Source: Gnetum montanum (lineage: Eukaryota > Streptophyta > Gnetopsida > Gnetales > Gnetaceae). From it: 64,000 nucleotides of DNA. The stretch spans positions 835,751 through 899,750 of the forward strand of contig MNCI01035354.1 in NCBI GenBank assembly GCA_015680685.1, in the 5' to 3' direction. This document shows positions 36,240 to 49,600 of this stretch, in pieces; within the stretch, counting starts at the first letter, position 1, and each line of letters starts with the position of its first letter. Made by a program: the position numbers and the translations under genes. The notes under the pieces are model-generated. The model did no database searches. It worked only from the letters and a program-made list of their open reading frames with translations, and was not told the DNA's origin.

Positions 36240-37340
36240 AAAGAAGAAGAAGAATGCTTTAGCATAGATGATATCACAAAATTTTTTGAAACAATTGTGT
36301 TAAAATTAATGAATGCAAGTATATCAAAAGAAGCCTGGGAGACAATTCACAATGAATACAAAGGATTATTGCAAAATTAACAAATCAATCAATTGAAGTT
36401 TGCCTAAATCTTTCAGAACTTAAGGATAAGAAGAGGTGAGTTGACGCATTTTTTCATAGATGTATGATTGCATCAGAAATCTTGATGAATTTGGTTGTGG
36501 ATATAATGAAATATAATTGTCCAAAAAGTCATTCAGATTTTGTGCAATGATCGAAGATACCAAAATGGCAAGCTGAATATTATACAAAGGATTTGAGTGC
36601 TTAACCAATTGATGAGTTGGTGTTTCAAGTGAGAACAATTGAAAATCCGAAGTTTGAAGAATCTTCCAATGATTCTGAATAGCAAATCTATGTGGCCAAA
36701 AATGGAAGAAAAATTCAATCAAGAAGACTCATCCAAGGCCAATCAAGATTCATAAAAGCAGGAGAAAAATAATGCCAAGAAACAGGGTAAGTTCAAATCA
36801 AAGACCATTCCTGCATGCAATTTTTTGTCACAAGAAGGGCCATATTGAAGCAAAATGTCAGTTTAAGAATGAATTTTCTCCTAAGTATTTTAATATAAAT
36901 AGTTCAAAGAATGATAAAAACCTAAGCAACAAGAAAATCAGGCTGAAACTAGTTAAAGAGGGACAACAAATGTTTACATTCAATTTGGAAAGAAAGTTAC
37001 CTATTATGCATGCATAATTGATAGTGGGGTTTTCCAATCACATGACACCTAATAAAGATGATTTTGTTGAATTCAAAGAATTCAAGGATCTTGACACCAT
37101 GAAAGTTGGAAATGGGAATCATATGGAGATTGAAGGTATTGGTAAAGTTCTTCTCACTTTGAAGAATGGTCATGAAAATACTGTGCACGATGTATTTTAT
37201 GTTCCTAAATTGCCTAACCCTTCATTACAAGTTGCCAAGATAGCTCAAAAGGACAACGATGTATGTTTTCCAAATAATTATTTTTTAATATGAAACCATC
37301 AAAGAGTGATTTTGAAGTCAAACAAGATGGACAACTGAAT
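36240..37340 (+). pseudogene. Old Ty1/copia gag-protease fragment
   Basis: SKEAWETIHNEYKGLLQN (about 36318-36380) is the conserved copia Gag block. The zinc knuckle (about 36813-36860) reads CNF, then a frameshift in a T run, then CHKKGHIEAKC. The protease is readable as IIDSG (about 37015), frameshifted to SNHMTPNKDDF, and the pre-integrase region follows (HENTVHDVFYVPKLPNPSLQ). It is much more decayed than the copia element at 28.5 kb, and no LTRs were found. Confidence 0.8.
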
Positions 37341-38393
37341 CTATCTTGTTAAAGCCTTGCAACCACAGAGGAAAATGATTTATAATCAAAATACACTAAT
37401 TGCTAAAGTTGAAGAGCAGTAATAGGATGAAGACTTAGACACATTGAAGAAGATTCCAAATTATCAAAAGAGGAAGATGTTTAGCCCTTAATTTAAATCA
37501 TGAAGGATGAAGAAATTTCTCAGCGTCAAATAACAAAGGTCAAAGATAAAGAAACAAGGAGGATTGATGTTAAGCAAGCAACAAAAAAGATAAAGGAGTG
37601 GCTAAGTCAAGAAGGTAAAGAGGGCAATGATAATTTTCCATATATATGAATTACATTTTATGCTGAATTGATTATTGTCAATGTTGGTCTGATTGCAAGT
37701 CGAATCTTTGATGGTTGATTAATTGTATGAAAAAAATTACCCTGGCATATTTGAACGTTATCTCTAGGGGCTTCGGGTGTTAGCTTTTTCTCTCTAAGAA
37801 TGGGTGTTACATGTTCCAATATTTATTTTCTTAAAACATGTTTAAATATCAAATAGCATTATTTTTTGCTGTTTGGAATCATTGATATATATTTATTACA
37901 TGCAAGAGTAATGTCATAAGCATTAGTTTTAATAACTTTGAGAAGTTGATGCAAACTCCTTTTTTTTAACCCTGAAGTACAAATTTGATGCTTGTGTTAT
38001 ACTGGGGTTGGAGTAAAACCTTTTTATTGTTTAATGTTTTGTAAAGTTGAAAACTACATGGCAGGTTTAAGAACCAAAATAATGCACTGATATCCATTTC
38101 AAAAGTCAGATATTTTCATACTTACATCTAGTTACAGCTTATGGGTTTATGACACTGTAATGTAGACCACAAGATTCTTGGGATATGTTGGACAGAGTTC
38201 ATTGACATCTAATTCTTTTACGCCATTCGTGTGTATCTTAATACAACCTGTTGGGATTGAATCTGTGATCTCTAGGATGCATGTCAGAAGCCTTGCAAGT
38301 TAAATAACATACCAGTTATGTATATCTCTGCATAAAATTAGCCATGTTTTTGCTTCAAGCTAATGATGTGACGTTCTGGTTGATGTACCGCAG
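37341..38393. other. End of the first intron
   Basis: AT-rich. It ends in a good acceptor (gatgtaccgcag, AG at 38392-38393). Confidence 0.4.
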
Positions 38394-38524
38394 GTTATGA
38401 ATTATATGCTGATAGCAGAAAATGAACTGTAAAGTGCACTCAGGCATGTCTATGTCAGGGAGAGGAAGAATGGCTGCTATGGAAAGATTCCTGTTGAGCA
38501 ATAATGGAATGGATCAATTGCCAG
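38394..38524 (+). CDS. Exon 2: leader end, uORF and N terminus
   Basis: Acceptor at 38392-38393, donor GTGATG at 38525. An upstream ORF of 11 codons (38397-38432) ends 13 bases before the first in-frame ATG (38446). Coding begins at 38446 or 38470 and ends with one base of a split codon. Confidence 0.75.
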
Positions 38525-41500
38525 GTGATGCTGATGTTTTTAAAAATAATTTATCGATATCATATTCTCTCTCTTTTTTCTAAAATTGTTTTTGAGAATG
38601 TTGGTGAATGAGTTTGTCTTGAGACCTTCATGAAGAATTTTCTTGATATTTTTCACTTTAACAAATTTTAAAATCTTGTTTGATTTTTGAGCATGTCTCT
38701 CTTGTTGACAGATATGTCTGCTCATGAAAGGATGGCCACTCAGTTTATCCAGAACGAACTAAGGGAGGCTGACGAAACAAATCTTTTGGATGAAGAGGGT
38801 ATTTATTCCTTTCCTGGTATTTTAAGACGGTGCTGAAGTATAAATGGAAAATGGGTGAAAAGGATTTGGCATTACATTATTAAGTTGATTAATTCATGTT
38901 GATGTTTTATTCCTTTAAAGCACACTAATATAAACAACATAAAAATTTTAAAGGGTTTTAAAGACATTTTTCACCAATTGGGTGGGAGACATTACTTTGT
39001 TTTGGGGGGTTTGGATTACTTTGATGGAGGAGTTGATTGCAGGTTTGTTGGGCGTAGCGGTGGGGGAGAAGTGATCTCCTCCAAGGGACGAGGACTTCAA
39101 GATGCCAAGGCATTCTTTTCGTGGTTGGTTGCCAAGATGGGAGCGGCTAGGTCCTTAAGTCGGTACTCTTGGAGCTTTGGTAGGATGCGGTGAAATTGGT
39201 TGAGCAATATTTCGTCCAATCTGGCAATGTTTGGAAGGTCCATGGCATGCATTTTACTTTCATGCATTGCATGCAGCTAGGTTGCATCATCAATTTGCTA
39301 TGGTTTTTCTTGGATATGTTGTAGCACTAGTGTCGTGGGTGGCATTCAGGGTTGATTTTGGCACTTTGGTAGGCATTGTGGATGGGGGCTCCCCCTCTAT
39401 CTATAGGTGCCCTCGTTTAGGCTGTATATGGTCACCAACGCTCAAGATGTGTGCCATCGGTGGTTGTGGATTTGATTGGTGATTTGAAGGGGGTTGAGGT
39501 TGGTTTGGAGTTGTTGAATGAGTTGGGAGAATCGAGCAGCCAAGTTTTGTCGCACGAGGTGCATGCCCCTCCCTTGCAAGTGCTGAGTTGGGGCGGTGCG
39601 GGGCTGGGCGGCAGGCATTTAGGGATCATGTAGGAGATAGGTTGGGGGGAGAGGGGTTGGAGGAAGTAGAGGTTTCGAGGTCCCCTCGGTTGGATGCAAG
39701 GCTACCTAAGGTCGCTGAAGAGGCGGCAAACTAGGGCATTGGAGGAGGAGAGGGCATTGTGGGAGAGTAGATGGGCAACATGGGAGGAAGAATTTCAGTG
39801 GCAGTTGAAGGCAACTGAGTGTTGGCTCATTGAAGCGGCTAGGGAAGAGAGGCAACAGTGGGACTTGCTTGAGGCTACAACTAGGGATGCGTTGGAGGCG
39901 GGGCTGTGGGAAAGCTTGATGGCTCAGCTCCAAGAGGAAGCAAGGACCCAAGAGTTGCGGGAGAAGGAGGAGCAGGACCATAGGGTGCAGGAGGAAGAGG
40001 AGGTTGCCTACATGCAACAATAGCTAAATCGTGCCCGCATGCAAAGTGCCAAGTCTTGGCTGTGGCAGGGGAGGGGCTTGTATGTCATCATGGACATAGG
40101 GCAAAGTGCGTCGTGGTATGCATTATGTAGATATATTTGGCGCAGAGGGCAGGAGCTGCACTTGAATGGGGTGGGCAATGTAGAGGAATGTGCAAAGGAG
40201 GAGGCTTTCAAAACCTTTTAGGAGGCGATAGCTTTCATGGACTCAAAGAGACACCATGTGGTTCTTGACGCCATTCACTATCAGGAGAGGGTTATTTGTG
40301 CTTGCACATGCCTTTTTGTTCATTTATAGGGTGTGGGTAGCTTGGCCTTGGTTTTTTATTGTCGGTTGGGTGGGGGTTTGTTGGCTGTTGGTATATGAAA
40401 TTGTTTTTTGACCTGATTCTCCGAATTTTGGGGGTGTAAGGGGGTTTTTGGGGGTAGAGGGGGTGGGGGGAGAAATGTTTCATGAAATAGAGGGTATTGA
40501 AGCAATTTGTGAGGGGGTTACCCCCTGATTGGCGGCTGGGGGTTTGCTACCCCTGTTTTTGGGATTGCCCTGTTGGGGATTGATGTTTATAAATGAGTTT
40601 TAATCTTTCACTATTAATACAATGACCCAAACTTTTCTCAAAAGAAAAAAAAAAGAAAAAAAGAAAAAAAAAGTGGAGCTTTCCATTGATATGTTATGTG
40701 ATAATATGGTTGCTATTATACTTTCCAAAGAACATGTGCTACACAAGAGATCCAAACACATTGACATCAATCCTACTTTGACAAACAAGAAGTGAAGGAG
40801 GGGGTAATCAATCCAAGACATGTGGACACTAGTGACCGACTTGCTGATTTGATGATTAAAAGCCTTCTACCATTCTGGGATGAATATCTAACACAAAATA
40901 GGTTCAATGAAGATGAAGACAATCAAGACAAAACAACAAACATGATGTTCCAACACTCAAATTCAACACTAATGGAGGAAATGTTAGAAAAAGTGTAAAA
41001 TTTTCATCCTCAACATCATTCAAGCATGGAGACAAGTGCATTATGTCTTTATGCTTTTGAATGGGAAATGCATAAGAATACTGCTTATCAATATCTGTTT
41101 ATAGGTTTAACAATGATGAACACAGATTTTTTACCAATGTTTCACAGGAGCATGCTCCTAGAAAAATTTCCTTGTTCCCCACGCTTCCAAAATGGAAACG
41201 AGCTCCCCTGGAATGCATTTTAGACATTTCCAAAAATGAAACATAAAAAATAAATCTGTAGAACTATGACCCATAAAAAGCCAACCATAAAAGTAACGTC
41301 ACAACTTTAGTACTATTGATATCTTGTAGTTTTTCAGTAAGAGTTTTGGCATGGAAACAACAGGTCAAAGGTTCAATTCTAGGAGGCAATGCTGATTTTT
41401 GGATTAAAAAAGTCTATAAAAGGAAGTCTTAATTTTCTTTATGTAATAAATTCAAGAGCATCTCAGTGGCCAAGCAAAATTTTAGATTTTGTTTCCATTT

Positions 41501-43642
41501 ATATTTTAATTCTCTTTATAAATAGTATATTTTAATTCTTTATTTCCTCAACTTGCAAAATCAAGGCATGCGAACAACACTCTTTCTCTTAGTGGTTTGT
41601 AATTCTTTTTGTATTAATATTAATTTGAGAGATATTTTGTATGTTATGTATAAATTTCTATTAATCCATCAGAAATTTATTAAAAATTTCATCTATATAA
41701 TTTACATTTCACATGCATTTGGCCTTGTTCCCATGAAACAACATTCATTCTCAGACTCGCTTGGTTTCCCATTCTTGGTTCTGATGTTCCTGTTTTCCCA
41801 AACCATGTGAAAACTTTGTGTTTTCAACTATTTGTTGAACTCTTTGACTAATTGTTTGATGAGTAGCTGACTATGACAATTTTTTAGGGATGCTATTGAC
41901 ACACTGAATCTGATTACTGAAACACTGACAATGAGAATGAGAACTATACTTAACTGAGAGCACATATAAATAATAGATATTTTAAGTTCATGGTGAATGC
42001 ACGTGTTTTACATCTGTTGTTAATGTTAGAAATGAATTACTACTTTAATGCTAATCAAGGTAAATGGTAATACTGCCACTAGTTGTTCACTGCTATATTT
42101 ACCTTAATTAATAACAACATTTATAAATATTTTTTGAAATAATTAGATAAAGTCGTAATAGAGTCATGCCTGCCTTTCAATGCATTTATACTAATTTGCG
42201 TAGTGACTTTATTTAAAGTAACACTAGGTTTTTGTTTCACATAAGGTTCTTTCAGCTGATGCATAAATAGAGTTACTAGATAAATGTTGTGGAGATTCAA
42301 AATTGATAAATTCTGCTGCAAATCATTCTCTGATATGGTAAAATATTTAATAATGCGATTGAATGCTTTTAGCAAGAATTCAGAAGCTTTCTCATAAGTA
42401 GCGGCAATTGAATTTCAGTTATAAATAAAATAGCTGGAATTTACGTCTCATTGCCTGTTTACTTTCAGATATGCATGTTTTTGATCGAAAGCCTCTGCAA
42501 GATCCTCTCCAACTGGTAACTATATCTATTTTAAAATTTTTTTTATCAACACAAATTTAATCTTACTTGCAATAATATTTTTATAATAAAAATTTAGGAG
42601 TAGTCTTATATAAACATCTTGTACAACTCTTCATACATGTAATGCCTTTTTTTAAGGAGCAAGACCCAACACCAAAAGCTTTCAAAAATGCTGCCCAATT
42701 ATTGCAACACGCCACTCAGTAGAAAATCCAACTTGCAATTAAAATAACATTATCAGTGAATAAAATTCAGCATAAATGATGAGGCATAAAAATGTTAAAA
42801 ACTTTAGAAAAAATAGTGGATTTTTTTCAGCCGGAAAAGTCTTTATTACTACTAAGTGATTTTACAGCCAAAATTTTGTAAAAAGTAGTGCCTTTGACTT
42901 TTTTAAGGTCATAATTTTTTGGCAAATGTCGTGAATCACTCACAGAATGTTCTAAAAGAAAATTGATTTTAAATTTCGTACTGTTTATAATTTTCTGTAA
43001 ACAATCCTTCAAGTTATTATTTTATATATTTTTGATATTTTCTGATAAGTTTTTTCCTGAAGTTTTCTGAACTTTTTTCAAGCAGCGAACAGATTTTTCT
43101 TGTCAACGTTTGAATCTTTGGATGTAAATAGAGAAAAGCATATATGCTAAAAAAAATGGACCAAGGATCTGGCTGGAAGAGAACGCGTATAATGATTGAC
43201 ACCTCTCAAAATTTGCTATGCATCCAAAGTACCAAAACAAATATAATGTGAAAGGAACATGGATTCATGATTCAAATTTTATACTACCTAGCTAGAGCAA
43301 TGAATAAAGCAAATTAACTCAAATCAATTTACCTTACAATAATTTTGAAAGGATGCACAACTATGCATAATCGATCATTTAAACAACCAAAATGCAGATA
43401 GGCATGCTATTTATTATTTAGATTAATTGCAGATTGCAATAGAAGAAAATATAACAGCTCTTGTGCCCTCTTTGCCTGTCTATAGCAATATAATGAATTC
43501 TACAATATTCACGGTTGAGCTATTAAATCAGAAATTACAACACCAATTTTTCATGGTTGCGCTTTTAAAAGTTTGTACTACCTGTGTGTTGTGACCTGAC
43601 ATACTCGAATTTCTTCTTCTCGACAATACCAATTTTTTTCCC

Positions 43643-43677
<35 letters not shown>

Positions 43678-46600
43678 GAAAAAGAAAAATTATTTAATCC
43701 AAGTAATGAAACATATGAGCACATCAAACATGCACTGAGAAGGGATCAGAAAGCCAATATTTCAGGAACATTGATAAAAATGAAAAAACTGAAATGCAGG
43801 AATTAGGTACATTGCATAGATGTCCTTCCAGCCAAACCAAGAAAATTTAAGGTCTTATGTGTTGGTTTGGATTGAGCCTTGTAGCTCAGGCGGAAAGAGA
43901 GAATGGGTATGCAAAGGACCAAAAAAATGGAGTCCCATGACTGTACAAGAAACAGAAGCCAATTAAGGTATTATTGAACATTGGAACCATCTAGAGGTTT
44001 TAAACAATGTAGATGCCAGGTTTAAGATTTTGCAGTTAGAGGAAGATTTGCGTAGGCAGGAAGAGGAGGAGAGTAGAGAAGGAGCAACGATAGGCAGAGG
44101 CTTGAGCTCAACGGTGGATAGAGGAAGAACAACACCAGGCAGAGGCTCATGCTCAGCAATAGAAGGGCAGTGAAGATTAGGAGGCTTGAGGTGGAAGAGA
44201 TGAGAAGGTGGCTTGAGTCACACCAACAAAAATATGTTCAAAGCAAATTCATTCAGGCTTTGAGAGTAAAAATTCTTTGTTTCTTCTAATTGCTGAATAA
44301 TTAGAATTTATAAAATAGCCGTTAGAGATAAGATATCCAAAACTTATATGAATACACACCAAAGCAAATATATGAGATACCCACACTATCGATATATACA
44401 GTTTACATAGAAACATTGTAATCATTAAGAAATCATTTCAATGCACATAGGTCACACAACATTGAAAAAAATAAAAGCTAGTAACAACCTCATAAATAAT
44501 ACAACATTTCATCTTTATTTCTATTCAGCATTTCTTTTATTCATTCCATTAATATATGCTAAATCAATCGGTAGTATATACTTAGTACAACACATACTAG
44601 CACAACCTAGATCAATTACAAGGAAGAATAATTGGTCATTCAACCAATCATTAATACAAGGACATTAGCAACACTCTAAATCTATCAAAGCCATAAAATT
44701 ATAGATAGGTCTATAAATTAATGTTATCTACACACATCATCATAACAAAGAAGACGTACACGCATTGTCACAAACTTTATGATGAAAATCCAAGAAAGAT
44801 GGGTTTTTACACTTTGAGCCTTGTGTGAGAGAAGTGTGATTATGGGGATCTTGAGTGTTGTTTGTCCTTGGGGTGTTTTCTTCCAGTAATTGTATGAATC
44901 TTCATATTTTCAAGTAAAAATAAAGAGTTGTGTTTCTACTTTTGTTTTTAATTGTGGGTTTTTGTTGGATTTGTCCTCAATTTTGGGCTTTTGAGTCCTA
45001 GTCCTCACCATGATTGCTTGTCATAGTAGTCACACCTAGGGATTGCCCCAACACGGACCTACACAAAAGACCCCTTGGCCCTAGTGGTTGAGTTCACCAT
45101 GCTTGTGGGCCATAATGGCAGGGGTAAGAACATTCTTATAGTTGACCCTCAGTAGCTTGAAACCCCTCTCCAATTCCAAAAGGATCTCCCTAAGTAGTTT
45201 TGCTTCGACTAGGTTATGCCAAATGCAAATAGTGGGTGAACTGTATCTTACTTTTGGATGTCTATAAATTATTTGAGGCAATGAAATCCCCAAAAAACCT
45301 GACAATGATTTCAAGAATGTTAGCCATCCAAGCCTTCCAATGCAGTCATAAAACTTGTATCTAGATTTGAGCTTGGTCGAAAGGTTGCAACTCACAATGA
45401 GCATCAAGGTGTTACTAGGTTAGTGCGAGAACCTTGGTCCCAAAAAACCAAGGGCAGCCTTGCAAAACAATGTCTTTATTCAACATGGATTGAAAAACAA
45501 AAAGGAGAAGGTCCCCAAGAAGGACCTTTACCTCCACTTCCAAAATAGACTAGGAAGTGGCCATCGAATGCTAGATTTGTTTGACCCAAGTATGAAGACC
45601 CGCAGATATAACCTTATCAACAAGGAAACTCTTCAACTCCATTGGAATTGTGGAGGTGTAGCCTAGTGGTAAGATTCTTGATTTGGAAGCTCCAAGTCAT
45701 GGGTTCGATTCTAGTGGGCAATGCTATGTTATAAAGTTCTTTGTGGACTATATATCTTGGGGTGTACCTATGTTTCAATTATTTTGGGTTCCAACACCTA
45801 ACTCCACTAGAGTTGCGGAGGTAGTCTTGGAAAACTTAATCTTGAGTTTCTTGTTATCAACCATTGCATCTTCGATGTCTTCATCCCTAGTTGTCAAGAC
45901 CCAAAGGAACCCTTATTAGCCTCTAAGGAAAAGCCCTAAGCTATGCCATTCCCAATACCTACACTGTCTCCTATGTTGCTAGTAGCCTTGCCATGGAGAA
46001 CGCTGCCCCTAGAATACTCAATCACAACACCTCCTTCCTAGCCCATAGTGGTCTCAGACATAGCCTGTGTCAACCAAAGCAACAATGTGACCTCCTTTGT
46101 TGCCTACAAACACCTCCACCTAAGTCCCAAGACTGGTTGACCCTTGCTTCTTGTAGCCCTTCACTAGCCTAGAACCCTGTTTGCTCCTGTGTTGGACCCT
46201 CCTTGTGCTCCTCCTCTTGTGCCTATTGCTATGCTACTCCCTCTTTGCACTCTTGCTCCTATGCTGCACCTTGCTTGTACTTCATCTCCCCAATTTTCAG
46301 CGAGCAACATTTTAGTGTGCTTTGAATCTCTAACTTTTGAACATTTTAATTAATCAAATTACTTAGGATGTTCAGAACCTCTTGCCTTGTAACATTTTTA
46401 TGTTATTATTGTGACATCACATGACATACCATAAACATGGTGGATTATTGACTAGGGAAGAAATTATAATGTAGACTAAGTTCAAACATGGTTGTTTTGA
46501 AGTGATTATGGTCATCATTACTGGTAGCTCGGTTCTAAGTAAAATTTAGAACACGAACTTCTCTTTTCACCACATTTTTCCTAGAGAAGCACATGAAAAT

Positions 46601-49600
46601 GAATATGTTGTGGGAAAAATGTTGAAAGTTAAATTATTACAAGAAATGTTTTTAGTATATCTTTATGGTTATAAAATATCTCTGTTGTGTTTGATGATGT
46701 TTTCAAAAGTTTATTTTGTTGTGTTATGTAGGTAATGTGCAACACATGTAGGAAGCCTATAAAAGCTAGTCAATATGCAGGACATGTAGGTAGGTTTCAA
46801 TCTTGCATGATAATCTTTGGGCACATTATGTAAGATGAGTTTGTTCTTTGTTCTTGGATAATGAAAATGATATTTAACATTTATTGCAAGTTATGATTTC
46901 TCTAAGCTTTTACCGAGTAATTAAGGTTTTGTTACTTGTATTTGTTTCCTTATTTTAATAAGCATTTTCGTTTATTCATTTAGCATGAGTCGTATGATCA
47001 TGCAATTCCAACAAAAGTTAAAGCTAACGTTAAAATTAGTTCATGAATGCAACAACTCATGCAATTCCAATAGAAGTTCCATTATATTTTTTTTTTCAGA
47101 AAAAGGTCAGGCAAATCTCATTTACTAAAAAAGTAAAAACTGCATATGTACATTAGAGAGCCCAATCCAAAAACGGGGCAATAGACCTCCCCCCACCATT
47201 GGCTCCCCTGGCCTACCCAAACCCCAAGAACACCATCGTTAGAATGCCATACTCATTGCAGACAGGATCATGTAGAGTGAAGCCCTCTCCACCCAACCCA
47301 AGATCAAAGTTCAGCCCTCCCTTGGGCCAGGCAAACACAAACAGAGACAAAGAAAAAACCCCTTAAACATGTCGGGGGAGAGTACCACAAATACATTGAT
47401 GTGCAACCTTGCTGTAAACCCGATCCAGGATAAGCCTAAGTTGCATTGATGCAACAAAATTGGTAGCTTTTTGAAATTTCAAGAAATCCCACTCTACTTG
47501 TAATTGCTCAGCATTCGACAAAGCTTTTGTTTTGTCTGGATGGTATTTTGCAGCCACCATTTGGATGTGCCTACCCAACTCGACCCACAACGTTTCATGG
47601 TGAACCCCTATAAGGTGGTAGGGCACCTACCATGAAACAACTAGCGTCTCATCTTAACCTCATGAGCCTTTTCAAACCGTTGCTGCATTTGTGACTCCTC
47701 CTTGAAGGACCTCTCAGCCTCCTCCTCCTCCACTACCTCCGGACATCCTTGTTCATCCTCCTCTTGGCAGATCTCCTCCCTTACCTTTTCATGCAGCTCC
47801 TTCTTGTTTTTGTCACTTCTAAGCTTCCTAGTGTTCCACCTCGTAAGCCATGCTAGCTCCTCCTTATGCCTCCTCTGCTTGGCAAGTGTTTTCACCTGCA
47901 CAACTTCCATTTGTTGCAAGATGATTGCTTCCCACCATTTTCACTCCTCCTCCCCTACTTCACAACATCCTCAATTAGCCGCCTAACCTTTGGGGTCTTC
48001 GACAACAATGCAACCTAGTTGAAATCTCCTGTGATGTAGCTGAAGGCCCCGTCACCACAACCCCTAATAGGAGTGATGCAGGCCACATCCATTGGAAATA
48101 GTGCCTTTGAATTTCTGGTCAAGGAACACAATCTTGTGGTGAGGCAACCTACCACAAAGCAAGAATTAAACCAGAGTGCTGACCTTGTCGACCCCTCTTC
48201 AGTGACTCAAGGAAAAACCTAGGAAGATTGACCTGCTGCTCCTCCTTCATACACTGGAGGAAAGCAAAGTGAAGCCCTTGGAGCTTCCAGACATTAGCAG
48301 ATTGCACAAAGTATCATTCAACCAATTCCGCCGCCACCTGCCACACCCTCGACAGAGTTGACTTTGGCACTTGGCCACTAGTTGTCCTCGATCAATGAGT
48401 CAGAAAGAATGCAGTTGCATCTTGCAAACCCTGTGTAGTAGGAAGGATGACCTCATCCATGGTCGGAATCCCCAAGTAATCCACAATGGCTTGTTTAGAC
48501 AATTGTATAATAACCCCTTAGAAGGATGTAAAGTCCCCTTGCTAGTTGGCGTAAAAATTGGCATTAGCCAAGTCGGGGTCACTAACAAGTAGAGGCAACA
48601 CATTTGTCCACCCTACATGTCGGACAAGAGCCCAAAGTTCTTGATTCCGCTTGAAGTGGTCCACCTTAGGTTCAAAAGTAGGAGTCGCACCCATGATAGC
48701 CCAAGTCTCCTATCACAGTTGAGTTGCCAAGCTAGCAACCAAATTTGGAGATGGCACTTTGTTCGACTGAAACACCTTAGCATTTCTAGCTTTCCACAAC
48801 TACCACAACACCACCATATTAAAATTTATGCCTGTGGCCAGCAGCAAAGGAGGACAACACATAGCTTGCCAAACCACCACAACAAAAGGGCAACTTAAAA
48901 ATAGATGCTGAGTAGTCTCCACATCATTTTGGCAAATAGGACATCCATCATTATAGAGAATTCCCTGTTGTTTAAGAAACCATCAAACCAAAAGCACACT
49001 GTGTCGTAATATCCACATAAAACATTTGATTTGTTCCAATAGCTTACCATACCATAATTGCTTTCAATCATCTCACATCAAATATATGAGTTTCAATGTT
49101 TCTTTGGGTTGCACTCCCAAAGCACCCTGATGCTCCAACTCATGTACATGAGCACAAATGTTGTGCCACATGTGGGAGTCATCAATACTCGACACCCATG
49201 GCGTGGACTTGTGTTGCATCATACATGCCCAAAGAGGTTGGCACTTAGGTGGTAAAGACAGCCGATTTATGACCGATTGGTGGCCCATTAATAGAACATC
49301 TTCAAATTTCAAACACCTAAACCTCTTGCCCATTTTGGTCTCGCGGCCTGCTCCCAACTCACTAAATGAAGTTTGCTTCCCCCTTTTCCACCTAACCAAA
49401 TAAAATCTCGGATAATTTGATTTATTTTAGCGAGCACCACTTTTGGAGGAGTGGCTATTGAAGCAGCGTACCTAGTCACCGCAAGCACCACCGTCGAGGC
49501 TAGCAAGGCCTTACTATGTCATGATAAGAATCTATTAGATCACAACTCAACCCGCCTTTAAAGACACATTACTAGTGGCTTCTAGATATGTTGTCAATGC

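Noticed and set aside
45655-45735. Functional tRNA gene
   Set aside because: A- and B-boxes are present, but no acceptor stem or anticodon arm could be paired, and similar sequence is dispersed as SINEs.
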